A stretch of DNA of 64,000 bases from the NCBI GenBank assembly GCA_029891345.1, contig CM057009.1, forward strand, positions 232,677,178 through 232,741,177, in the 5' to 3' direction. The translations under genes were made by a program, and so were the position numbers. The notes beneath the pieces are model-generated. The model worked only from the letters and a program-made list of their open reading frames with translations, did no database searches and was not told where the DNA came from. Position 1 is the first letter of the stretch, and each line of letters starts with the position of its first letter. This document shows, piece by piece, positions 12,060 to 22,660 of this stretch. The stretch is from Dryococelus australis. Taxonomy: Eukaryota; Arthropoda; Insecta; Phasmatodea; Phasmatidae.

Positions 12060-12379
12060 CTTTATTTATTTATTTGCATCCCGTATTCCAATACACTTTG
12101 AAAAGGACTTGTCAGTTATTATTATTTTTTTAAATATTTATTATACAATATGGATATTTGCTCACAATTACATAAACATAAACATATATAACAGATAAAT
12201 AATATAATAAACATACTTCTTAATTCTAGCAGCTCTACAAACATGTAAAGACTACATTTTGGTTGCCGTACAAGTTAATACAATTCATATACAGATAGGT
12301 ATTAAAGTATAAATATGTAAAGTCAACATTACATTGAAACACAAGGTATTACATGAAGTCTCATTATATCAGTCTTGTT

Positions 12380-12668
12380 CTGCATTATAGAAATTCATCT
12401 TTATTTAAGTATTCTTGTATGGAATAGAAGACCTTATTTAAAAAAGTATTATTTAACACTTCTTTTTAATTACTGCAAAATAATTTATTGACTTCAAATG
12501 ACTGGGTAGGATATATATTAGTTTTGCCTCTGCATAGTATGGATTTGATGTGAATTTTGAGGTTCTGTGGGAGAATAGGTGAAGATGATTAGCTTGTCTG
12601 ATGTAGTTATGGTGTATATCATAATTTTTAACTTTTTTAATGCTTTCCATGTAAAAAAAAAGATACAT
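12380..12668 (-). pseudogene. LINE ORF2 C-terminal end
   Basis: Encodes the conserved C-terminal tail of Jockey/CR1-like ORF2: an Asp-Ile-His-His-Asn-Tyr block, a His-Arg-Thr-Ser-Lys-Phe block and Leu-Pro-Ser-His-Leu-Lys-Ser. It then continues past a stop into Tyr-Ser-Ile-Gln-Glu-Tyr-Leu. It belongs to the same LINE as 13615-14319 and is separated from it only by the insertion at 12709-13418. Confidence 0.75.
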
Positions 12669-12824
12669 CTACATGCCATGGAAGAGTGATAATTTTGTTA
12701 TTTATAAACTAGGGGTTAGCCCGTTACAGCGTTTTCAGTATTGTAACGTAACTAGAACAGCTACGATGTTACAAAATTTTATTATCATACAAAGACTGAA
12801 AAAAAATTGTGTGAAATTAACTCA

Positions 12825-13090
12825 ACATTGGATATATGATATCCACTAAGCCACTATGGCACCACTTGGAATCGCTCTATCCACTGAGCCACTAATGCCC
12901 CACTTGCAATCGCTCTAGCCACTTTGCCGCTGAGGCCCTACATGGAATCTCTCTATTCACTGAGCTACTAATGCCCCACTTGGAATCGCTCTATCCACTG
13001 AACCACTAAGGCCCAACTTGGAATCTATCTATCCAATGAGCTACCAAGGCCCCATTTGATATATATCTATCCCCTTGGCCCCTGGGGCAC
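12825..13090 (-). repeat. 38-bp tandem array with tRNA D-arm-like unit, 7 copies
   Basis: Six clear units of exactly 38 bp (12863, 12901, 12939, 12977, 13015, 13053) are preceded by one degenerate unit (12825). On the minus strand each unit reads like the 5' third of a tRNA: TTAGTGGCTCAGTGGATAG and then AGCGATTCCAAG. This contains a D-stem GCTC/GAGC around an AGTGGATA loop, which is also the Pol III A box. No anticodon or T-arm is present in the unit. Confidence 0.9.
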
Positions 13091-13364
13091 AACTTTACTA
13101 ATTCAAAATTGACACGAGACAGTTAAACTAAACAAAAATGATTTTCCATTACCTCCATATCTCTATGCAATATTCTCTATGCATTAGAACAAAACTTTTC
13201 ATAAGGAAAAAGTAATAAAAATTAGTTTTTTGGGTAAAAGGCAATGATTGCGTAATCTGATCATGCTGAAATTCGAACTTGACCTGTATTTTACCCTGAG
13301 GATTCGATCTGCAAAATATGAAGAACTTCTATTGAGTTTAAAGGGACTTAGAGGTATTAAAGAT

Positions 13365-13397
13365 GTACAGATAGATAGACAGACAGACAGACAGAGA
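13365..13397. repeat. (GATA)n(GACA)n microsatellite
   Basis: Short tetranucleotide tract, AGATAGATAGACAGACAGAC... It lies near the right edge of the insertion at 12709-13418 and is followed by TTATTATACAATATAG, a word also present in nearly the same form in the LINE 3' tail near 12135. Confidence 0.85.
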
Positions 13398-13614
13398 TCG
13401 TCTACTTATTATACAATATAGCGGCCTACAATGGCTTATTTTTTCCTTATTACTTATTAATCTCACTATATTCTTCTGTAATCTTAAATCCTTTTCCAAT
13501 TTTGTCGATTTACCCCAAAATATGATTCCATAATTTACTATGGACTGAATTTTTGAGAAACAGTATGCAGGTTTTTTATTATTATTACAAATATTTTATA
13601 AGGTACGAACTCAA

Positions 13615-14316
13615 TTATTTACAGAATCTGTCAACATGCTCAGTCCATGTTAAATTACTGTATACAATGAGTCCTAGAAATTTTGTACTATTCACTGTTT
13701 GTAACCCGTATTTTTCTATTGTTTTGCATCTTTCATCCTGCATTGTATGTTTATTTCTTTGCATGAAACTCATGAGCACATATTTGTTTACATTTAATAT
13801 TAATTTATTATACTGGAACCAACTGGACATCTCAATCACTGTTTGTTTTATATTTCCTACAAGAACAGCGTAATTTGAACTAGTTACCAAAGTGTTTGTG
13901 TCATCCGCAAACATTATAGCTGAGCTGTTGGTTATTTGTTCTGGAAAATAATTCATAAATATTAAGAATAAAATTGGTCTCAGTATTGATCCCTGTGGCA
14001 TTTCTACTCGAGTAGTTCTGGTATTGGACATAACATTTGTAATGTGATTTTTGTCATAATATCTTATGGAGGTGATCTGTTTTATGTCTTCAAGATATAA
14101 TTTAATCAGATTATTGGTTACTCCTCTTATTGCATATTGGTCAAGTTTTTGCAACAAAATATCGTGGTCGGCAAAATCAAAAGCTTTTGAAAGGTCTGCG
14201 TATATACCTGTTGAGAATTGTCTTTTATCAAAAGAAGTTAATGTTTTGCAGTGTACTGTAAATAGCTTGTTATGTGGATCTGCCCTCTCCAAAGCCATAC
14301 TGATGCAATGAAATAA

Positions 14317-14319
<3 letters not shown>
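13615..14319 (-). pseudogene. LINE reverse transcriptase core
   Basis: A 234-codon frame with RT signatures: Tyr-Ala-Asp-Leu-Ser-Lys-Ala-Phe-Asp (catalytic Asp, about residues 42-50), Pro-Gln-Gly-Ser-Ile-Leu-Arg-Pro, and the active-site Phe-Ala-Asp-Asp at about residues 138-141. Because the YADD-equivalent carboxylates survive, this exon-like piece itself is not obviously dead, but its flanks are. The first 15 or so residues are read in a shifted frame next to the poly(T), so the listed Met is not a true start. Affinity is Jockey/CR1 rather than RTE, judging by the C-terminal extension that follows. Confidence 0.85.
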
Positions 14320-14355
<36 letters not shown>

Positions 14356-14660
14356 GGTCAGTTTATTTGCTATCAATTTCTCTAATTTTTTAAAAGGACG
14401 TAAGAAGAGCTATAGACCTTTAGCTATCCATCAATGCCTTGTCACCTTTTTTGTGTATTGGTACTACTTTCGCACATTTGAGTCTATCAGAAAAAATTCC
14501 TGGGCAAGAAATTCATTGAAAATGTAAGACAAAGGCTGATTTATTAAATAATAACACTTCTTTTTAGCAGAGTCATAGGTACCTCATCTATTCCACAGGA
14601 ACTTTTTCTTTTGAAATTTTTAATTACATTTATGATGTCTTCATAGATAGGTGTGAAAAA

Positions 14661-15269
14661 CAGCGTGGTGGAAGGAAAAAAAGGTAAGTAAAAATAATAT
14701 TTAATAACAGAAATATGCGGTCCTTATAATGATTTCCGAAATTGATTAAAGGTATGTCAGTACTGATAGCTTATGCCTAATTAATCATAGATTTTAGCCG
14801 TTTGAATTTTACCTAAATGCAGTAGTATTCCAAAGTAAAAAGAAATCAATTATAGCTGAGAGCTTATAAATGAAATATTGCGAAATGATTACATCATTAA
14901 AATAAGAAATTTTATAAAATTATACTTATTTGAAACAATGCTTATAAGCAGTACTTATTTTTTCTGGGTTGAATACGTGGTTGCGATGAATTGCTAGTCA
15001 CAATAATTTGATGTATAAATATAACATTCGGTGGTTGTGCATGTAGGTTATAGTTTTCATGCATCTTTATTGAAAGAAATGTAAAATAGCATTGATAATA
15101 TGACTAATGCATTTAAAACTAATATCACTGGCTCACGGTGTGTATGTGAATATATGTGGTCTATGTGTATCTAATGACAACACTGCTAATACCGTTATTT
15201 GACATTCACATTCTAACTAATTTCTTCGTTAACTGACTAAGATTGATTAGTTGTTTCTGTCCTAATGAA
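14661..15269. other. AT-rich DNA after the LINE
   Basis: Begins with the purine-rich segment and GTAAGTA donor-like site (about 14687). Otherwise nothing was recognised. Confidence 0.4.
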
Positions 15270-15660
15270 AGCTGAACAAGTAAAATCAAACTGACCGAGC
15301 AAGTAGTAATAGTAGTAAACACTGAGTTATCATTCTCCAGGGCCGGGGTTTTAATCCATGTCCGGGCATCCTCATTTCAGCTTTCCATGGTTTCCTGACA
15401 TAACTCCAGGCAAATTCCGAGATGGTTCCTTACTAAAGACTATTGCCGGATCCTTTTTCAGTTCCCTTGATCTATGTTGTAGTCGGGGGCTACGGTATCG
15501 TACCGGCTATAGTTCTCACCGCTCACCAAAGCTTTCGATTTCGATTTACAGCCAGGCTACACTAGAATTTTCACACGTCAAAAAGGCGGCAGACTTTAAC
15601 ATTGATGGGTGGGGTGGCTATTCTCGGGGTATTGTACTCTCGTTCCACTCGTAGATGTTT
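15270..15660 (+). mobile_element. tRNA-derived SINE, family A (long copy)
   Basis: Degenerate tRNA-like head ending in a B-box relative (GGGGTTTTAATCC, about 15344-15356). It is followed by a body with TCCATGGTTTCCTGACA, ACTCCAGGCAAATTCCG and GATGGTTCCTT, a wording common in insect SINEs. The inverted fragment at 18657-18785 shares head and body. The 98-codon frame inside it is not a gene. Confidence 0.6.
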
Positions 15661-16264
15661 TCTATCACTGGTCCATCTTCACCTCACTTCACTCTGATCT
15701 GCTGTTAATGTGCCATATATATATATATATATTTTTTGAAGCCATAAAAAAATTGCAGTAAAAGGAATTTGTGTTTTTGGGGCGCAGGTTGTAAGATTTT
15801 ACTAAGTTTCTTAGTGGCAGATGATTCTACTTTTTGGTTCCCATTAGCGTAAAATCACCCTTTTTATTTCAGTACTTACTTGGATTTTCTGCACAGTGTC
15901 TCGGACAACAGATAAGAGAAGCTACGTTTATAAGTCTAGATTTAGAGCTACAATAGCTCTCATGTATCCGTAGAGAACTCTGGCAAAGTGTTTTGACGCT
16001 GACAGAATAGAGCTGATATTTATCTCTAATTAGAACTGGAAAACTCTTAAAATCTTATGTAACTAACTCAGGACCGTTTACATTGAGAACACAGTTTAGG
16101 ATGAGAGAAGGTGTCAGTAGAGTGTATTTATAGAAAATCGGAGGCCACAATTAGTTGATGGTATGCCGGAATCACATTCCAGCAGTACTAATTTTTCTTG
16201 TGGTGAAAGATACAGAGCATAGATATTGAGCTGTATTTATTAACTGTCAATTTTACTTGCGGGG
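15661..16264. other. AT-rich DNA with a short (TA)n
   Basis: A TA tract at about 15715-15731. Nothing else was recognised. Confidence 0.4.
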
Positions 16265-16462
16265 TCATGACTCCCGGATTTTCACATTTAGGAATTGTGC
16301 CTGCAAGATGCAGTAGGCAGACGGGTTTCCTCGGAGATTTTTGGTTTCCTCTCTTCCGCGTCATTGCATTCCAAGGCGCTTCTCCTTATCCGCCTCATTA
16401 ATCTCTCATTGGCTCTAAAGACCCCAGCTTAGATGATAAGAGCCGTCCAAACATATAATTAT
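16265..16462 (+). mobile_element. SINE family B, body fragment
   Basis: Shares with the SINE at 7862-8103 the succession GGTTTCC..C, CATTC, CTCCTTAT/CTCACCTA, GGCTCTAAAGACC and AAGAGCCGTCCAAA, but its tRNA-like head is missing or too decayed to see. It is probably a 5'-truncated or old copy. Confidence 0.5.
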
Positions 16463-16585
16463 GTTATTCTATAATATTAACGTAATTATTCATGACACCA
16501 GCGACTGATTTGCAATGTCAGAATTTAATATGATCAAGTTTTATTTAATAACATATCATAGAGATATAATACACTAGTAGGGGTG

Positions 16586-16717
16586 TGACGTCATAAAAGT
16601 GTGTTCAACATGGAACAATGTTATGTTAAAGTCACGTGACAGATTCCCAACACACCATTCGATCCCTGGAGCGTGACGTCACGAAGGTGCGTCCAACAAG
16701 GTTCGCCATTGCGCAAT
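16586..16717. promoter_or_regulatory. Cluster of palindromic bZIP/bHLH sites
   Basis: Within 132 bp lie two perfect CRE palindromes TGACGTCA (16586-16593 and 16674-16681), an extended E-box GTCACGTGAC (16631-16640) and a perfect C/EBP-type palindrome ATTGCGCAAT (16708-16717). The two CREs sit in an imperfect direct repeat (GTGTGACGTCATAAAAGTGT and GCGTGACGTCACGAAGGTGC, followed by similar CCAACA-GG words). Four unrelated perfect palindromes of known factor families in so short an AT-rich stretch suggest an enhancer or promoter. No gene is visible next to it. Confidence 0.45.
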
Positions 16718-16789
16718 CTTCCTAAAGTCTCGGGACCCATCTTAAACACACCCTTTCTTTCAGTCTCTTATAGCAGAAGCCGCATCTAC

Positions 16790-16815
16790 CTATTATACCT
16801 CTATGGGTATAATAG
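16790..16815. repeat. Short perfect inverted repeat
   Basis: CTATTATACC and GGTATAATAG separated by 6 nt. Function unknown. Confidence 0.6.
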
Positions 16816-18656
16816 ACCTCAATGATTATATAACATATTGTGAAGTCGGTGTTATATGCTTTAACATTTACATGTTTATGTGTACCGTTTTCTTTGGGTT
16901 TGTTGCTAACAAAGGAAAAATTAAATAACGTTTAGGAACAGCCCGCGGTTGTAGGACATTTCGAGATCGCTGCGACCCGAATTTTCATATTAGAATTCGT
17001 CAGTGTTTTCAAATATATATTTGGACCTTGAAGACTTATATTTGTGTACAAATTACCCCAGGCACAGTCTAGGAGGAGACCCTAAAATATTATCACTGAT
17101 ATGGCGTGTTAAATAATCTTGTTTTCGATAGGGACGTTTGTAGAGGGCGATAACTCAAGTTGTAAAATAATGACTTTTCTTTTGATTAGACCCCCAAATA
17201 TATTAGCTATCCAGAAGTCAACATATCTAAACAAAATTTAGAGAAGTAATAAATATTTTAGTAATATTTTTGGCTTCCAAGTCATAGTTTGTTACAGTAA
17301 CGTAGTTTTATGTCCGTTACCGCAAACGGACAACTATACAGTAACAGTGGCATAAAGTTTCTCATGCATCAGAAGCTGGCCGCGCTGAGAGAATATTATT
17401 TTGAAACTAAGTTGAAGGCTTTTTAAGTATAATTAATTATTATTTTAATTTACTATCTTTCACGATAAGTGTAAGAATATTTTCAGTGGCAGAATTAACA
17501 CTTTCAAGTACGTTTTACCACGATATCGTGTCTTACAACCATACGTTTTCAAGATAATTCTATTCGAATGTGAGTTAAAAATATTGATTTCCTGAATATC
17601 TGAGTCCATATTACAATATATAATATAATAATATATTATATCAAATAGGATACAGCCAAAAAGAATTGATCTATTTATTTTTTGGAGTTAGACATTTTTC
17701 TGAGTGATATTTGTTAACTTTAAGTGTACTGCATACGGATTCTCCATTTCAAATAATTTCGTACATTGAGATCTATGATCTTACTTTTCTTTTCGTACTT
17801 TTGTCCGTAAATATTTTATGCATAACTCACACTATTGCGCCAAAAAGAAACTTCTAAAATCAAAACGCACACGAAAATACACTATAATTCCGTTTTGATG
17901 AAAACAATTCAATTATACTTGTGATATAAATATAAAACCAATTTCTTAGCACACAACATAGCATAGTGCTTGTTATGTGAGGACAAGTGTCTAATTTATC
18001 TAGTCAGAATTAATTGATAAATTACAGAAGTATATCGTAAACATGTTTGCCTGCCTAATACCACTTCTCCCTCATACACTTCCTATTATAAATATTTCGT
18101 ATAATAGTTTCTTAAATTGCAATTATCATAATCATAGGGCACGACTGAGAAGAAAAAATGCACCACTTGCGTATTCAATCACAATTTGGGATGTTCAGTA
18201 AAATCAGCGTTACCTTCCATTTATTATCATCTGCAATCTACTCTACATTAATTATTAAATATAATCTAGTCAAAATATAAAATGTAGCTTCTCGCGAGGA
18301 CTGAGCACGGAATATCAATGTTCTAATCTATTCCACCATTATTTTTTATTCAGTATGTCCGTTAGGTAATTAATCTTTGGAGAGTATTGAGCCAACATTA
18401 CTTATCATGAACTAAAAGAAACTATACAATACGATTCACTACCCAGAATAAATAACGTTAAATAGAATAGGTGGTTCAAATATATGTCGACACTTTAAAA
18501 ATGGCATTGACGCTTTTAAATATAATATATCAAGTAAGTTAACATTTCACCAAGATGGGATTACATAAAAAATAACTTTAATTTTACGATAATCAGTTAT
18601 CTTGTCCTCGTAACCGTATCTAATTATTGTTTCCTGATCAGCCGTTTATATCACAT
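16816..18656. other. AT-rich DNA, nothing recognised
   Basis: No frames beyond 60 codons, no SINE head and no TIR pair were recognised. Confidence 0.5.
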
Positions 18657-18785
18657 ATACCTTTCCACCTGCCACGATTTCGGGAAACCATAGAAAACCC
18701 TAATTAGGATAGCCGGACCAAGACTCAAACCCAGGTCCTCCCGAAAGTGAGTTCAGTGTTTTACACCTGCGCCACCTTTTTTCGG
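18657..18785 (-). mobile_element. tRNA-derived SINE, family A (inverted, truncated)
   Basis: On the minus strand: A box GGTGGCGCAGGTGT, then AACACTGAACTCACT, B box GACCTGGGTTTGAGTC, then a body with GTCCGG-TATCCT and CTATGGTTTCCCGA that aligns with 15290-15420. It ends at the body, so it is 3'-truncated. Confidence 0.7.
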
Positions 18786-21700
18786 TCCAGGTGTACAGTA
18801 GGTAGAAATAAGTTTGTCCAATAAGTGGCCTGAGCATGTTTATAGAAATAGCTATGAATGCTGTTTATTAGCAGTGTAACAGATAAACCTTTCCACATTT
18901 ATTCAGGTATGACAATGCAGTTTTGGTGGGAACCTATTAGATATATCTACCTACTTGTTAAAGATTGTTAAATGCCTTAAAATGGTATGCGTTTAGTTGG
19001 CAAAAGTGTTAAACGAATACGCGGTAGTTAAAAAATTTAAAAATTTCGCAGAAGGAGCAGGCATTTTCTTCGAAGTAGCATGTTATGTACTTTTTAACGG
19101 ACACATATGCAAAGAGTATATAGTTATGAGGTGTCTAAAATCGCAATGCTCAAAATATGTATTTTAAGGTCATCCAGTATTCTTTTTATACTATTGATCT
19201 ATATCAAAGACCCAGAGAAAGCCTACTAACAGCAACATCCGCCTCGTTAAAAAAAAAAAAAAAACGAAAAATTCAGATTATAACTTGTGCGAGCATTGTT
19301 TGTCGCTACACCTCCGCGGCACTTTCTGGATGAATAAAACTAGATTTGCTAGTAGGGTATAAATAGATTACTTTACATTAAAACCATTACATTAACAGGC
19401 TAACTGGCCTTAATTGCCATTGATAGAGCAGTTCTAATGTTGGTTGGTTCAGTTGTATAAATGTAAGTTGCGAGCTGCTCATTGCAAAGACGTTCGCTGA
19501 CTCACATCATAAGCATGTCACTTGCCTACAGATATCCTTATCTGCATATCATCATTCTCCACTCGTATCCCCCTTCTGCCTTTCACAAAAAACCTCGTAC
19601 GCATTGTGTTGCTAGTTCAAGGTAGCCCCGCATAGATCACGCTGCGTACGTTGTAGCCGTATGTGGCGCTATCCTACGAGTAACTATAAAACCACACCAA
19701 CAGCCCGTGTGCGGTAATTTTTTTTCTCCCACGCACTCTTAAGGCTTGCTGCCAATACCAGATTTCATGAGCGGGGATGATGGGCGAACCCTGACGCTAA
19801 TACACTGGAGTGCAACAAGTGTGGGTGGCAATTTACATGCGCAGATAATCTGGGCACCCACAATGCTAAGTTTAACTGGTCAATCTCAGCACTGGCGAAA
19901 CCGTTTCGTGTCTTCCCCCCCCCCCCCTCTTCGTGACGGGCCATCTAATTCCCCACAGGCCCACCCACAATCCACTCGTCGGTCGCGGATTGTTGCGGGT
20001 GCTGGAGTGTCTAAGGGTAACGGTTTGTTGCAGTGAAAATGGTCTTCAGGGGCAACTTAAGGTGAAACGCAAATTAAGAACAGGCAGCTATACGAAGAAA
20101 TGTCCGGAACTAGCTGCAAATAGTTCAGCTATCATCTGTCGCTAGGTAGCAGCAGCAGCAGCAGCAATGATGGAGCAAGTTTGTCTGTTGTTCGGGTGGA
20201 ACTGCTACTTGTGCTCCTTCTATATCCCTCGACCGCAAGGCAGCCATTGCCGAGTGCGGTCAGATGGCAGATAACAGACCCAGCACAGGAAGACTTGTAG
20301 CTATACGGACTCGTACTCTGCGTTTCTTGCAGTTTTAAAAGATCAATAAACACTCTTTTTCAATATTGCAAATTTTTTTCAATATCAAATGAGAATTTTT
20401 TGGCCCGGGGGGGGGGGGGGGGATGGAGGGAGTGGATAAGGCATGTATTCTCAGCGCATTTTTAACTTGTTTTTTTTTATTTTTAAAAAGTCTAGTTTTT
20501 AACAACGAGAAAAGAGGTAGTTAAGACTGTTGTGACATAAACTGAAAATGTAATTCCGTTTGTTAATACAGGGAAGGTGTTAAGGATAACTGCCATATTG
20601 ATTTAATCGAAATTTTCAAGTATCTGAAAATGTAATTTAGTGAAGGTAACATATAAGCAAATATTATTTATTACTAAGTTATATTTATACCCACACGCTT
20701 TTGTATACCGAATAAATATTCCTTTTATAATTTAGCAGAGTTTCTAACCGCTGTTATGGATGTAACTATGCATGGCCAGATTTGTCTTGGAGTAATTTGA
20801 ACAGTGCAGTTTGTAATATCTCGTTTATTTTATTGACTTTAAAGTAGAAAGTCTACATTCTAATTAATTATAGATGAATTGTAATCAACTGTGATTATTT
20901 GGAGAGCTCCAAATAAGCAGGCCTATATCTACTTTCCATATGTATGAAACTAAAAATTGTCCTACCATTGGTTGCTCTCGATGTTGAAGTAAGTTACTTC
21001 CATTTTCTTCACAATCATCTGCAAATCATTAAATTTATTTCCATTTAGGCTGATTTTCATAATTGTGCTGTTAATTAATATTATGAAAATAATGCACTAT
21101 AATAATCCATACAACGCTTTATGTATAGAAAAAAAAAGTTATCTTTGAAACTGTTTGGTTTCAGTAATACAATATAGGTTAAAAGAGGGGGTTACAGACA
21201 CATACAGGTTTCCTGTTATTATAATGTTTCCTTATATGTTTCGTTAATGGCAATACTACATTATTTATAGCAAATACACATTCTTTGAGCATGTTGTGTT
21301 TAAAGTAAATAAATCTAGTTTCATACCAGAGGAAAAAGTTTAGCGATGTTAAAAGTTGTTTGTGTGTATATAAATATGTTTAATAACGTCTGTACTCATA
21401 TATTTTTGCTAAAGGCGATCTCTGACACTTACTTTTCGGTTTACGTACAGCAATCGCTGTTTTGTCCTCTGCTTCTATAGCTGTGCAAGAGGTTCTACAG
21501 GGTCTACCTATACTCGATTCTACAGGAGAGACAATGAATACTCTCATAGTTGGATGTAAATTGGTAGCGAAAAAGAGGACTTGTTATAAAGACAAGCTTA
21601 AAGAAAGAAGTAAAGTTACCCTTAAAACTATAACTATGCATTGTAACAGTAAAATAAACTATATACACGCTAGATTAAAAAAAAATTAAATAATTACAGT

Positions 21701-22126
21701 AAAATGGATAACCAAATAAATTAAATGAAAAAGAGGTCCAATGAATAACTTAACTGTAATAGTGTGTCTATGCCCCTTTCAAACAAATGGTTGTTTAGTC
21801 TTGTCCTTCATAGAACTTCTATCACAAAAAAGCTTGCCAGTTTTCCTGGGCGTGAAGACCTTAGGGCCTGTCGCTATCAGCATATTAGCCACGGGGGCCG
21901 TTCAAATGCATACGCGCCAGCCCCCAAAAGCTGCCATTGTGTAAAAAAAACACCATATTGCTTTAAAGAATATGCTAGCGGTCGGCAAACGCTCTATTGG
22001 CACCAAGATTTCAAGACTACCCTGAGGTTAACAACAAGCGGGCCACGATCCCACTGCCTTCAAATGGTAGACGTAATGAAAAAATCTGGAAAACCCTCTA
22101 AGCCATGAAAAAATGCGTGCAAATGG
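18786..22126. other. Mixed intergenic DNA, no recognised gene
   Basis: Contains a poly(A) at about 19248-19263, a C-run at 19914-19927, a CAG/GCA microsatellite at about 20150-20166 and a long G-run at 20407-20422. A GC-richer stretch (19740-20340) has overlapping open frames on both strands that resemble no family. The 114- and 67-codon frames at 21741-22108 overlap in different frames and are also unrecognised. Confidence 0.4.
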
Positions 22127-22165
22127 GACTACATATATATATATATATTATATATATACATATTA
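22127..22165. repeat. (TA)n microsatellite
   Basis: Imperfect TA tract. Confidence 0.9.
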
Positions 22166-22596
22166 TGCATACACGCATATTATGAAATCACCGATCACAT
22201 ACTTTACGTATACACATTAGCAAATGTGTGTATCGCATTTAAGTGTGTAAAGATTTTACAAAACTTTTATGCACAGTTAGCGATGGTTTAATCAAATGCT
22301 CATTCTGTCCACTTACCATTTATGCAAGTATTGTACGTTAGTTAGCAATTTTAGTTAAGTTGTTTTATTTAATTTAAAATAAACATCTATGTTTTAATAA
22401 TGAAACTCGTTAATAGCAGAGAGCTGTTATAATACAAACTATACGATATATTACAATTTGTCATTTTATGGCAGCACATCAAGTTACAAAGAAACGAACA
22501 CAGAAATAATATAACTATGCTAACTGCCAGAGTTCCATCATGTATTAAAATTAATACTCAACATTTTTTTTACAATGCAAAAATTCTACACAAAGT

Positions 22597-22660
22597 TATA
22601 TGTGTGTATATATGTATATGTATATATATGTGTGTGTATTTGTGTGTGTGTGTGTGTAGT
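22597..22660. repeat. (TG)n/(TATG)n microsatellite
   Basis: TGTGTGTATATATGTATATG-type tract passing into TG repeats. Confidence 0.9.

Larger units (their letters stand above)
12709..13418 (-). mobile_element. Helitron-like non-autonomous insertion
   Basis: Inserted inside the LINE coding region. Removing exactly this interval lets the LINE frame continue through a Cys-Arg-Pro-Leu-Phe segment into Ile-Ile-Thr-Leu-Pro with no duplicated target. Read on the minus strand the flanks are A|...|T and the 3' end is CCCCTAG (CTRR class). A 7-bp stem CGTTACA/TGTAACG with a 13-nt loop lies about a dozen bases inside that end. Lack of a target duplication, A|T target, CTAG end and subterminal hairpin are Helitron features. 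The 5' end does not start with the canonical TC, so a Helentron-like or other element remains possible. It contains a 38-bp tandem array and a GACA microsatellite, and no Rep/helicase. Confidence 0.5.
12060..14660 (-). mobile_element. Jockey/CR1-type LINE, 5'-truncated, decayed
   Basis: The minus-strand reverse transcriptase is read in pieces. About 14650-14350 holds the early RT segment (Ser-Cys-Gly-Ile-Asp-Glu-Val-Pro, then Val-Pro-Ile-His-Lys-Lys-Gly-Asp). A 30-nt poly(T) on the plus strand interrupts it at 14319-14348. The RT core follows at 14319-13615, then a C-terminal region of arthropod Jockey/CR1 type down to 12380. After that comes a 3' tail ending in AAATAAATAAATAAA near 12060. 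The endonuclease domain is absent, so the copy is 5'-truncated. A 710-bp insertion at 12709-13418 splits the C-terminal domain. Several stops and frameshifts make it inactive. Confidence 0.8.

Noticed and set aside
12825..13090. Cluster of tRNA genes
   Set aside because: Units are only 38 bp and hold just an A box/D-arm; no anticodon arm, T-arm or acceptor pairing.
12453..13090. CRISPR-like repeat-spacer array
   Set aside because: The 38-bp units are contiguous with no spacers and the sequence is eukaryotic.
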